Shown in pieces: positions 1 through 7,603 of a DNA stretch of 33,690 nt. Source of the DNA: Bacteroidaceae bacterium (GTDB lineage Bacteria > Bacteroidota > Bacteroidia > Bacteroidales > Bacteroidaceae); contig CAAGNV010000063.1 of the NCBI GenBank assembly GCA_900771425.1, forward strand, positions 1 to 33,690, in the 5' to 3' direction. The first letter of the stretch is position 1, and each line of letters starts with the position of its first letter. The notes under the pieces were generated by a model. It did no database searches. It was given only the letters and a program-made list of their open reading frames with translations, and was not told where the DNA came from. A program made the position numbers and the translations under genes.

Positions 1-52
1 CCTTTGCCTTGAATTCAGGGGTGAGCTTTTTACGAGTTGTTTGAGTCTTCAT
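1..52 (-). CDS. IS3-family transposase OrfA, N-terminal fragment
   Basis: Only the first 17 codons are in the window, read leftwards from the ATG at 52-50: MKTQTTRKKLTPEFKAK. The KKLTPEFKAK segment is the typical opening of IS3-family OrfA proteins, the helix-turn-helix subunit that binds the terminal repeats; the family usually makes the active OrfAB transposase by frameshifting into orfB. Everything after this point is outside the window, so intactness is unknown. Identification rests on a short but characteristic motif plus the repeat-like sequence upstream. Confidence 0.6.
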   Translation of the reverse strand, partial: MKTQTTRKKLTPEFKAK

Positions 53-60
53 TGCGAGTG

Positions 61-68
61 CAAAGTTA
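61..68 (-). promoter_or_regulatory. -7 box of the IS3 orfA promoter
   Basis: Read on the minus strand this is TAACTTTG, a perfect match to the Bacteroidetes -7 consensus TAnnTTTG, 8 bases before the OrfA start codon. The leader would be nearly absent. No convincing -33 TTG was found at the usual distance. Confidence 0.45.
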
Positions 69-165
69 CAAAAATTATTTGACTTATGCACTGGTCCGAA
101 AATTTGGGAGTATTATAACCCTTTAACAAATAGTGTAGAAAACGTTGAAAATAAGTGTAAAAACA

Positions 166-197
166 TTTGGTTTTCTCGTAAAAATTTCGTAACTTTG
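166..197 (+). promoter_or_regulatory. Bacteroidetes-type promoter of the HU-like gene
   Basis: TTTG at 166-169, 20 bases, then TAACTTTG at 190-197 is a textbook Bacteroidetes -33/-7 pair. Transcription would start near 204, giving a leader of about 180 bases before the start codon at 384. That is unusually long here and contains the repeat at 272-325. Confidence 0.75.
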
Positions 198-271
198 TAG
201 GTAGAAAAGGAGATGGAAATAAGGGGCAAATTCCCGCCGAGCCAGTGGGTTTCCGACACCGAAGCAGTGCA

Positions 272-325
272 CCTTCGAGCCCGAACAACCACACGTTCCG
301 AACTGAGCATACACACGTTCCGAAC
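272..325 (+). repeat. 22-bp-period repeat in the HU gene leader
   Basis: ACACGTTCCGAAC occurs at 291-303 and again at 313-325, exactly 22 bases apart. A weaker related copy (CTTCGAGCCCGAAC) lies one period earlier at 273-286. The array sits in the predicted untranslated leader. It has the same period as the arrays at 14091-14178 and 28699-28757, although the unit sequences differ. Confidence 0.6.
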
Positions 326-383
326 CCGGCTTCCGCTCCTTCACAGTCAACACAATTTATTCACCCCAAAAACAACAAGAATT

Positions 384-932
384 ATGAGTAAACTTAGCAA
401 AATTCGGTATTCACTCTGCACCCGCGAAAATCCTTTCGCACGCGTACAGGCACCTAAGACCTACGCCAACCTCCAGTACAACGGAAAGGTCAACCTCTCA
501 GGACTCGCAGCCCACATGGTGGAGCACGGCTCGAAGTATGAGGAAGGCGATATCCTCGCAATCCTCACCAACGCAGTGGGTTGTGTGAGAGAGATGCTCC
601 TGCTTGGGTATAAGGTCGAGCTTGGTAAGCTCGGCACGTTCTCCAACTCCATCCGTCAGACCGGAGCGGCATCTACCAGCGACTACAACCCAGCCACCAA
701 CATCATCCGCCTGCGTGCACGCTTCTCGCCTGGCAAGGCACTCATGGACTATAAGGACGAGGCTGAGTTCGAGTTCGTGCCTATCCGCAAGAACCAAGAC
801 CTCCTCAAGGCTGCCGAGAAGGGCGGTGCCGACATGATGAGCCTCTACCGCGTTGAAAGCGGCGACGGTGGCGGTAACGGAGGTGACGATGAGGATGACG
901 ATGACAACAACCCTGAGATCATAGGGCAGTAA
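384..932 (+). CDS. HU-like DNA-binding protein with acidic C-terminal tail
   Basis: A 182-residue protein of the HU-related group common in Bacteroidales, which probably binds and bends DNA as a nucleoid protein. The body (about residues 1-140) shows an HU-type arrangement: a helical part followed by the LGKLGTFSNSIR segment, where HU proteins carry their GxxGxF-like strand, and then a strand-rich arm. The end is Gly-rich and then strongly acidic (GGDDEDDDDNN), which HU itself lacks. I chose the ATG at 384 because the in-frame extension back to 213 reads through the repeat-bearing leader and has a non-protein-like composition. The gene has its own promoter at 166-197 and a terminator at 1115-1157. 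It stands alone, next to an IS3 end, which fits the scattered multicopy nature of this family. The precise biological role is not shown by sequence. Confidence 0.8.
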   Translation: MSKLSKIRYSLCTRENPFARVQAPKTYANLQYNGKVNLSGLAAHMVEHGSKYEEGDILAILTNAVGCVREMLLLGYKVELGKLGTFSNSIRQTGAASTSDYNPATNIIRLRARFSPGKALMDYKDEAEFEFVPIRKNQDLLKAAEKGGADMMSLYRVESGDGGGNGGDDEDDDDNNPEIIGQ

Positions 933-965
933 GCCTCCCCCAGCCCCTCCAAGGGAGGGGGGATT

Positions 966-1008
966 GAGCTTAGAGTTGAAGAGCTTAGAGTTTAGAGATT
1001 AGAGTTCC
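966..1008 (+). repeat. Short heptamer array, GAGnTTA type
   Basis: Six 7-base units run in succession (GAGCTTA, GAGTTGA, one extra A, GAGCTTA, GAGTTTA, GAGATTA, GAGTTCC). Their complement (TAAnCTC) matches units of the larger array at 1186-1346, so the two arrays are inverted relative to each other. Confidence 0.65.
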
Positions 1009-1114
1009 CCCCATAAGTTCCTCCGTTATCGGGGGACGGAAACCTCCCAAGGAGGGAGGATTGAGCAAGGGGGTAGACATGACCTATGAGTCCTATAAGC
1101 CCATCAAAAAGTGA

Positions 1115-1157
1115 AGAGTGAAAGGAAAACCTACTGAGGTAACCCTTCACTCTTTTT
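1115..1157 (+). terminator. Rho-independent-type terminator after the HU-like gene
   Basis: AGAGTGAA at 1115-1122 pairs perfectly with TTCACTCT at 1146-1153, with possible extra AGG/CCC pairs inside, and is followed at once by a T-run (1153-1157). It lies about 180 bases after the HU stop codon, inside the repeat region. Confidence 0.65.
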
Positions 1158-1185
1158 GTTGTATTAAGGTGAGAAAGAGACGAAA

Positions 1186-1346
1186 ATCTATAAGCTATAA
1201 TCTTTAATCTATAAGCTATAATCTTTAATCTATAAGCTCTAAGCTATAAGCTCTAAGCTCTAATCTTTAATCTCTAAGCTCTAAGCTATAATCTTTAAGC
1301 TATAATCTCTAAGCCCTAATCTCTAATCTCTCAACTCTAATCTCTT
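1186..1346 (+). repeat. Tandem array of 23 heptanucleotides
   Basis: Every seven bases the sequence restarts with ATCTnTA or AGCTnTA, for 23 consecutive units without slippage (ATCTATA, AGCTATA, ATCTTTA and so on). The units are degenerate at two or three positions, but the 7-base register is strict. No open reading frame uses it convincingly. Its function is unknown. Confidence 0.85.
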
Positions 1347-1386
1347 CCTCCCCTCCTTGGGAGGGGCAGGGGGAGGCTTTCTTTTT

Positions 1387-4300
1387 CTACGGTTTCAGGC
1401 GGATGACGCCGACGGAGTTCTCTGGCATGGTCATGGTGAACGACTTGGTCACGGTGCCGAGGTCGGTATGGTGTGGTACTACGGCTTCGGTGTAGGTGAA
1501 CTGGCGTCCGCCTCCGAAGGTGAATCCGCGTGGCATGCCTACGCCCTTTGAGTAGTCGTATGGGCGTCCGTCGTTTCCTGCCGACGCTGCGGGTGCCTGA
1601 TAGCCGGCGTAGTGGTTCTGGTCGCCTTGGTTCTTGACGGTGGTGTCGAACGAGGTGATGAAGTCAACGGTTGCGGTGTATTGGAGTTTGGTTCCGGTCT
1701 TGATGGTCAGTTGCTTGTCGATGGCTTCTGAATTGACGAACTTGATGATGATCTCGCCTGTCTTGGTGTCGATCGTAGGCGATGTATAGACTTTCGTGTC
1801 GGCTACCTTGCCGTTCATCACGGGCGTTGCCTTGAATGCCTTGTCGCCTGCGACGGAGAAGAGCTGCTGGTAGTAGTAGTTGCAGGTGCGCCACATGCCT
1901 CGGTTGTCGAACCAGATGAGGTTGGAGTTCCACTTGTTGAATCCCTTCTTGCAGAGGAGCGGTGCGTATGCTGCCATGACGACCATGTCGGAGTTGCGCT
2001 CGAGGCTTGTCCAGTAGGCTGCCTCGGCCATGGCTGACGCGTAGTCGTTGTTGCTGCCGTTGTTGGCGAACTCGCCCACGAAGACGCGTGTAGGCTTGGT
2101 GCGGTCGTAGGTGTGTCCTTCGCTGCCGCGTACCTTGTCGGCATTGTATCGGTCGCCGTTCGTGTAGAACCAGTCGTTGTTGCGGTAATAGTGTTCATCG
2201 ACGTATGTGTCGGCGTACTTGGCATCGATCTGTGCCATGTTTTCGTTGAACTCGCGTCCGTCGGCTGCTGCGCCTGCTGTCGATACTATGATGATGTCGG
2301 GGTACTTGGCCTTGACTGCGTTGTAGATGATGTCGAAGCGTTCCCAGAATTCCTTGCCGCGGTTCTCGTTGCCTATGCCGAGGTACTTCAGGTTGAAGGG
2401 CTCGGGGTGTCCCATCTGTGCGCGTAGGCTGCCCCACTTGGTGTCGGTCGTTCCGTTGCAGAACTCGATGAAGTCGAGTGCGTCAGCCACGAAGATGTCG
2501 TTGAACCGACGTCGGTCGGCTTCGGTCTCGAGCGGAGCGATATACTGATGACCGGCAAACTGGCAGGTGACGCCGTTGTTGAGCACAGGCAGCGGGCTTG
2601 CGCCGATTGACTCTGCCATGAGCAGGTATTCGTAGAAGCCCACGTACTGCGACGTCCAGTAGCCCCAGTGGTTGCGGAATCCGATGCGCTCCTCGACTGG
2701 TCCGACTGAGTTCTTCCAGAATGGCTGGCCGAAGTAGTTTGTGCCTTCGGAAGCGCATCCGCCTGGGAACCGCATGAACTGTGGATGGAGGTCGGCGAGT
2801 GCCTGCATCAGGTCTTTGCGCAGTGGTCCCGACTTGCCGTCGTTCCATAGTTCGGATGCCTCGGGCAGGAGTGTCACGAAGTCGAGATAGAACGTACCTG
2901 CTGCGTCGGCAACGATGGCGAGCCGGCTGTCAACCGAGCGTTCTGCCTTCAGCTGACAAGTATATTTCTTCCAGTCGTCGGTGATGCCGCCGAAGGCTAT
3001 GATGTTGGAGTTGCGCTGTCCCTGGGCATCTTCGAGATAGACGCTGACGTGTCCCTTGTATGCCGCCCCCTGCAGGTAGAGCCCGAGGTCGTAGGCTACG
3101 CCTGCCTTGACGGGGATTGACGGACGCTGCGTGTTGTTGGAATAGTAGTTGCCCTGACGTTCGCTGCCGTAAGGTGCGATGCCGTATCCGTTGGCTGCAA
3201 TGCCGAATCCGTCGCCCGGGTCGGCTATGTCGAAGCGCACACAGTACTGGCGGTAACGCAGTTCGTCGTCGTACTTGTCGTCAGGGTCGAAGTCGTAGTA
3301 TCGCTTGAGGTCGGGCACGAGCGGATGGTCACTGACCGCACGGCATGTGCCTATGGCCTCGTCGGTACGGATGACGGTCCAGCCGAAGAACGTGGTGTCA
3401 GCCTGCGAGAATTCCTTGGCAGGAGCATCGGGCACGCGATATGCCTGGAACGAGTTGTTCTGGATGAGTTGTGCGCAGATACCGCCGTCGAGCGACTGGT
3501 TGATGTCCTCGAAGAAGATACCTGAGAGGGTCGGACTGATGCTGATGCCGGTCTTCTTCGGAGTGAGCGTCAGCGTGCGTGTCTCGGTCGGACGGAAGCC
3601 CTGCAGCTGGAGCATCTTGTCGGCCATGCGGTAGCCCATCAGACGCATGCCCTCGGTGCTGAAGTGGAACTGGTCGCCCGTGCTTTCGCATCCGATTGAC
3701 GAGATGACGTAGCCGTTCTTCATCACCTTAGGCAGACCAGCAAGCACCTTCTGGTTGAAGGCAGCACACACGCCGCCCTGTTCAGCCTGCTTCAGTTCGC
3801 CAGCCAGCAGAGGTATGTCGTCGGGGTTGAGCCCGAGGTCGTGGCAGAGGTCGTCGTGAATCTTCTTCAGCCGTCCGCACCACTCAGGGTCGTCGGGGTT
3901 CGATTCGCCCTGATGCACCAGCATGCCCTTTATCACGCCGTCCTTCATGGCGATGCGGGCCATATCTACAATCCGCTGGTAAGGGTTCATATCGTACGAC
4001 TTGGCCATGCCCACCAGCCACTGACGGCTCGGGTCGGCATTCTCCTTTGCCAGGTAGTCGGCACACGCGTCTTTGTCCCACAGTTCCAGCTTGGCACCTG
4101 CCACCGACACGTTGATGACACCCACGCGGTACTGCTCGGGCAGCACCTCAATCATCTTACGTCCGAAGAAGTCAACGGGTCCCATGTTGTTGCCTTCGCG
4201 GCACAGAGGCGGAGTAGCCTGATACCAATGCCCCATCTGGCGGTTATAGCGCGGCATATCGACCGCAGCCACAAACTGGAAACGCTCGTCGGTAAAGTTC

Positions 4301-4473
4301 TTGTCCTGTTCGGCAGGACGTGCACCAGCCTCCATGTTCGACTGACCGAAACAGAGGTAAATGAAGAAGTTAGGATCGGGCTGAGCCGAAGCACTGAGTG
4401 TAAACGACAAAGCCAAGACAAAGGCGACGGCAACTTGCCGCCAGCCGAAAGCGAACGAATTCTTTTGTTTCAT
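1387..4473 (-). CDS. Secreted SGNH esterase / GH51 alpha-L-arabinofuranosidase fusion
   Basis: A 1028-residue two-enzyme protein with a signal peptide (about residues 1-31). Residues 35-295 form an SGNH esterase of the sialate O-acetylesterase/CE6-like (DUF303) group: catalytic Ser45 in FGQSNM, an HQGES block at 187-191, and Asp267/His270 in DQFH. Residues 300-1028 form a GH51 arabinofuranosidase: MRFPGGC at 567-573, acid/base Glu703 in GIGNENRG and nucleophile Glu801 in VGEFAN. A beta-rich, carbohydrate-binding-like insert lies at about 400-540. It would remove acetyl groups and terminal arabinose from arabinoxylan or pectic side chains outside the cytoplasm. Both active sites look intact. 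It is transcribed leftwards from a promoter at 4558-4591, divergently from the GH128-like gene. Family calls are secure; the exact ester and polymer are inferred. Confidence 0.85.
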   Translation of the reverse strand: MKQKNSFAFGWRQVAVAFVLALSFTLSASAQPDPNFFIYLCFGQSNMEAGARPAEQDKNFTDERFQFVAAVDMPRYNRQMGHWYQATPPLCREGNNMGPVDFFGRKMIEVLPEQYRVGVINVSVAGAKLELWDKDACADYLAKENADPSRQWLVGMAKSYDMNPYQRIVDMARIAMKDGVIKGMLVHQGESNPDDPEWCGRLKKIHDDLCHDLGLNPDDIPLLAGELKQAEQGGVCAAFNQKVLAGLPKVMKNGYVISSIGCESTGDQFHFSTEGMRLMGYRMADKMLQLQGFRPTETRTLTLTPKKTGISISPTLSGIFFEDINQSLDGGICAQLIQNNSFQAYRVPDAPAKEFSQADTTFFGWTVIRTDEAIGTCRAVSDHPLVPDLKRYYDFDPDDKYDDELRYRQYCVRFDIADPGDGFGIAANGYGIAPYGSERQGNYYSNNTQRPSIPVKAGVAYDLGLYLQGAAYKGHVSVYLEDAQGQRNSNIIAFGGITDDWKKYTCQLKAERSVDSRLAIVADAAGTFYLDFVTLLPEASELWNDGKSGPLRKDLMQALADLHPQFMRFPGGCASEGTNYFGQPFWKNSVGPVEERIGFRNHWGYWTSQYVGFYEYLLMAESIGASPLPVLNNGVTCQFAGHQYIAPLETEADRRRFNDIFVADALDFIEFCNGTTDTKWGSLRAQMGHPEPFNLKYLGIGNENRGKEFWERFDIIYNAVKAKYPDIIIVSTAGAAADGREFNENMAQIDAKYADTYVDEHYYRNNDWFYTNGDRYNADKVRGSEGHTYDRTKPTRVFVGEFANNGSNNDYASAMAEAAYWTSLERNSDMVVMAAYAPLLCKKGFNKWNSNLIWFDNRGMWRTCNYYYQQLFSVAGDKAFKATPVMNGKVADTKVYTSPTIDTKTGEIIIKFVNSEAIDKQLTIKTGTKLQYTATVDFITSFDTTVKNQGDQNHYAGYQAPAASAGNDGRPYDYSKGVGMPRGFTFGGGRQFTYTEAVVPHHTDLGTVTKSFTMTMPENSVGVIRLKP

Positions 4474-4557
4474 ATTTACTAAAATTATTTAATTGATTCA
4501 CAATAGGATACCGTCAATGAGAAGCACCGTGGCAGCCTCGTCAACGTTTGACTGCGA

Positions 4558-4591
4558 CAAAGGTAAGAAAATAAATCGAAAAAGCGAGCAA
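4558..4591 (-). promoter_or_regulatory. Promoter of the esterase-GH51 gene
   Basis: On the minus strand TACCTTTG (4565-4558) matches the -7 consensus. A TTG at 4591-4589 is the nearest -33 candidate, though its 23-base spacing is longer than usual. The leader would be about 75 bases. Confidence 0.5.
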
Positions 4592-4739
4592 TAACAGGCA
4601 AAGAATTTTGGCAGAGGCGTCAGCCAATGGCTGAGGATTGAGGGGCAAATGGCTAATGGTTGTTGCAATGATGCAGACTATTTCACATTGTTTTTTCGAT
4701 AATTTCGCCACCTTTTATATAAATATGTAGTTCGTTAGC

Positions 4740-4768
4740 TTGCATATTCATATTTTTTCGTATATTTG
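4740..4768 (+). promoter_or_regulatory. Promoter of the GH128-like operon
   Basis: TTG at 4740-4742, 18 bases, then TATATTTG at 4761-4768. Transcription would start about 55 bases before the ATG at 4832. Confidence 0.6.
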
Positions 4769-4831
4769 CGCCATAAATAGTTAACTAACCCACATTCAGA
4801 AGAAAACAATCTTGAACAACTAACTTTTATC

Positions 4832-7549
4832 ATGAATCTTAAGGCTTATACATTAATCGGCATATTCAGCACGATGTTTACAGGCGCAGTCCTTGCTGCC
4901 AACACCACCAAGACCGTAAGCCAGGTAACGTCAGCCGTGACGCTCGACACCGACGTTGACTACGTCGTCAGCAGCACCACCCCATTTGCCGTTTCGGGCA
5001 GCGTGGACATCACCAATACCGAACATGCCGTACTCATCTTCAAGAACATCAAGCCGAGCAAGGTCATCAGTTCGTACCTGCAGGCAGTCTATATCAACGG
5101 TGAGAAGGCACAGAACGAGGTGAACTGTCAGGTGAAGATGTACGGCAGCGGAGCCATCGTCATGCCCTACCCTGCCGGGTTCAAGCCACTGACCGTCTAT
5201 TCCGAACAAGACTTCGGAGGCGAGGCAGTCAACACGTTCGGCACTGAGAACTCGGGCGGGTTCATGAACACCCTTACGGCAGCAAAGCTGAACAACCGCA
5301 TACGCTCATTCCGGCTGAAGCGCGGATACATGGTAACATTCGCACTGGGTACAAGCGGATGGGGCTACAGCCGATGCTTCATAGCCGACAAGGAAGACCT
5401 CGAGGTGGCAACACTGCCTGCCAACATGGACTGCCGCATATCGTCATACAGACTGTTCCGCTGGTACGATGCCAAGAAGAGCGGACTGGCAAGCGACACA
5501 CGCCCCGAAGCACTCAGCGCACTCAACGCATCGTGGTGCTACGACTGGGGAACAGGCGTGAACCGACTGCCCGACACCGAATGCGTGCCTAACCACATAT
5601 ACGAGGACTACCCGACGGCTTCAGCCTGCGGAGGCGTGAACTATGCCTGCCACATGAAGACAAACAACGAGCCGGGCAATTCCGCCGACGACCGTCCGCA
5701 GGACGTATCCACTGTACTGGCCAACTGGCAGAACCTGATGCGTACCGGCCTGCGCCTCTGCTCTGAGACCTCACACGACGGTTCGATGAACCACCTCAAG
5801 GCATTCTGCGACTCAGTCGATGCATACGGATGGCGATGCGACATCGTCGATCTACACTGCTACTGGGACTCAGGCACATTCAACAGCCTCACATGGTACA
5901 GCGACAACTACGCCAACGGACGACCAATATGGATATCGGAATGGGTGTGGGGAGCATCGTGGAACAACAACGGAATATTCAAGAATGCTCCTGACGGACG
6001 CGACTCCTTCTCTAAAAGCAACCAGCAGGCAAACTACAACGGCACAAAACCTATACTCGACGTACTCAACCAGAACGACCGCGTAGAGCGCTATGCCTTC
6101 TGGAACAGCGAGGCAAACTGCTCAAAGATATACCTCAACGGCCAGCTTTCAGTCCTCGGCGAATACTACGCCAAGATGGATGCAGGCATCGGCTACAAGA
6201 AAAAGAACGAATACACGCCGAAAGTAGTGTACCGACCACCGTTCGCCCTCACAGGCACATACACGAAGGCACGCAAGACATTCGTCCTCACGTGGAAAGA
6301 CTACAACGGCGACATGCTCGACTCAATGACCGTAGAGTGCAAGCTGCCAGGCGAAAGCCGATACACAGCCATCTGCACCGTAGCCCTCAAGGACATGAAC
6401 GCAAAGGCAGTGACATACACCTTCACCGACACCGTCAGCACGGCAGGAGCATCCTACTACCGCATCGCAGCATACCCTATCGGCAGCAAGACACCGAAGT
6501 ACTCGAACGAGACATCCGTCACCATCGGCAGCGCCATGGGCAACGACATCATACAGTACGGCAACCTCACAGTCACCAACCTCACCGCCATCACCACCGA
6601 CTTCGGCAGCGAATTCAAAGAATCACCAGCACTCTTCATGGGCATTCCGACCAACAAGAACACCGACACCACACCCTGCAACCTCGTCAGTTCAGTCTCA
6701 AAGAAGAGCTTCGAATACAAGTTGCTGCCTTGGCAGAAGTCAGGCAAACAGACCATCACGTCAGCCGAGACCATACCGTTCATGGCAATGCAATACGGCA
6801 ACTACACATACGGCAACACCGACATCGAGGTAGGCACAGCCAAGGTAAAGAGCGACACCACCGAGGTGACATTCAGCAAGCCATTCCCAGACGGAGTGAC
6901 ACCAGTCATCATCACCGAACTGAAACCGTCACTCAAGACCAACCCTATCATGACCCGCATCTGGGGCATCACCAATACCGGCTTCAAGGCAACAGTACGC
7001 TACGAAGAAGGCGTAGGCAGCAAGATATCCATCGGACAGAACATGATGTACCTCGCCGTGACACCAGGACAAGCCGACCTCGGCGACGGCATACTGCTCT
7101 CTGCAGGATTGGGCGACAACCTGATTTATTCCAACATAGCACGCTCCGAATACTTCATCAACAACGGCGACACACTCCGACTCGAAGACCCTTACATCTT
7201 CGGAGCAGCACAGACATACGTAGTGCCGACAGGCATCGTACTGCGCAAGAGCACGGACCGCTACCTGACTGACGATGACGGCACACGCTACACCATCGGC
7301 ACCAACATCCGACGCTGCGTCGATGGCACGTCAAGCCACGACGGCAAGGCAAAGGCAACAGGCGACACCTTCGGATGGATTACCCTAAGCACCGGTTCAG
7401 TTGCCGACGCAATCGAAGACATCCGCACAAGCAGCAATGGCAGCAACAAGGACAAGTCAGCCATCATCTACAACATCAACGGACAGCGACTCGCAAAGCC
7501 ACAGCCCGGCATCAACATCATAGGCGGAAAGAAGATACTAATCAAATAA
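4832..7549 (+). CDS. Secreted GH128-like glycosyl hydrolase with C-terminal accessory modules
   Basis: A 905-residue exported protein; signal peptide about 1-22 (cleavage near VLA-AN). Residues 40-215 are a beta-rich module shared with the 967-residue paralogue downstream (SFRLKRGYMV, GYSRCFIAD). Residues 220-440 are a Glyco_hydro_cc (Asl1/GH128-like) TIM barrel: Glu280 in NNEPG is the likely acid/base and Glu370 in WISEWVWG the likely nucleophile; DLHCYW at 340-345 also fits. GH128 members cleave beta-1,3-glucan, so that is the best guess for the substrate. A fibronectin-III-like domain (about 455-560) and strand-rich, perhaps H-lectin-like repeats (about 570-780) follow. The protein ends in GQRLAKPQPGINIIGGKK plus four residues, a Prevotella-type export tail resembling a short T9SS signal. 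It is first in an operon with the next gene, 54 bases away. Confidence 0.72.
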   Translation: MNLKAYTLIGIFSTMFTGAVLAANTTKTVSQVTSAVTLDTDVDYVVSSTTPFAVSGSVDITNTEHAVLIFKNIKPSKVISSYLQAVYINGEKAQNEVNCQVKMYGSGAIVMPYPAGFKPLTVYSEQDFGGEAVNTFGTENSGGFMNTLTAAKLNNRIRSFRLKRGYMVTFALGTSGWGYSRCFIADKEDLEVATLPANMDCRISSYRLFRWYDAKKSGLASDTRPEALSALNASWCYDWGTGVNRLPDTECVPNHIYEDYPTASACGGVNYACHMKTNNEPGNSADDRPQDVSTVLANWQNLMRTGLRLCSETSHDGSMNHLKAFCDSVDAYGWRCDIVDLHCYWDSGTFNSLTWYSDNYANGRPIWISEWVWGASWNNNGIFKNAPDGRDSFSKSNQQANYNGTKPILDVLNQNDRVERYAFWNSEANCSKIYLNGQLSVLGEYYAKMDAGIGYKKKNEYTPKVVYRPPFALTGTYTKARKTFVLTWKDYNGDMLDSMTVECKLPGESRYTAICTVALKDMNAKAVTYTFTDTVSTAGASYYRIAAYPIGSKTPKYSNETSVTIGSAMGNDIIQYGNLTVTNLTAITTDFGSEFKESPALFMGIPTNKNTDTTPCNLVSSVSKKSFEYKLLPWQKSGKQTITSAETIPFMAMQYGNYTYGNTDIEVGTAKVKSDTTEVTFSKPFPDGVTPVIITELKPSLKTNPIMTRIWGITNTGFKATVRYEEGVGSKISIGQNMMYLAVTPGQADLGDGILLSAGLGDNLIYSNIARSEYFINNGDTLRLEDPYIFGAAQTYVVPTGIVLRKSTDRYLTDDDGTRYTIGTNIRRCVDGTSSHDGKAKATGDTFGWITLSTGSVADAIEDIRTSSNGSNKDKSAIIYNINGQRLAKPQPGINIIGGKKILIK

Positions 7550-7603
7550 AAACAGAAGCGAAACGTAATTAACCCTATTATAAACCAATCAAAATCTATC
7601 AGC

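Larger units (their letters stand above)
1..115 (-). mobile_element. IS3-family insertion sequence, left end (partial)
   Basis: The first 52 bases encode the beginning of an IS3-type OrfA on the minus strand. The stretch just upstream of it, about 87-115, reads on the minus strand TACTCCCAAATTTTCGGACC, which looks like the C-run, A/T-run, GGAC terminal repeats of IS3-family elements. The rest of the element lies outside the window, so the opposite end and target duplication cannot be checked. The exact outer boundary is uncertain by several bases. The element ends about 50 bases before the -33 box of the HU-like gene. Confidence 0.5.
931..1379. repeat. Large imperfect palindrome made of intergenic repeats
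   Basis: There is no gene between the HU-like CDS and the GH51 CDS; the whole stretch is repetitive. The outer arms 931-960 and 1350-1379 are reverse complements at 27 of 30 positions. Each arm contains its own small hairpin (CCCCTCC/GGAGGGG at 944-960 and 1350-1366). Inside them lie heptamer arrays of opposite orientation (966-1008 and 1186-1346). A G-rich segment (about 1020-1075) and a terminator hairpin occupy the centre. Transcripts from either side could fold into a long hairpin, which may insulate the convergent genes. Confidence 0.7.
4474..4831. other. Divergent intergenic region between two glycosidase genes
   Basis: No gene is seen. The region carries the leftward promoter of the esterase-GH51 gene (4558-4591) and the rightward promoter of the GH128-like gene (4740-4768), with about 150 AT-rich bases between them. 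That is enough room for a shared regulator, but I see no clear operator palindrome. Confidence 0.5.

Noticed and set aside
213..383. N-terminal extension of the HU-like protein from an ATG at 213
   Set aside because: The extension encodes low-complexity Arg/Thr-rich text over a 22-bp DNA repeat and has no counterpart in HU-like proteins; the ATG at 384 gives the normal start.
6292..7272. 326-codon frame inside the first GH128-like gene
   Set aside because: Composition is dominated by Arg, His and Gln, as expected from an out-of-frame reading; the main frame has conserved domains.
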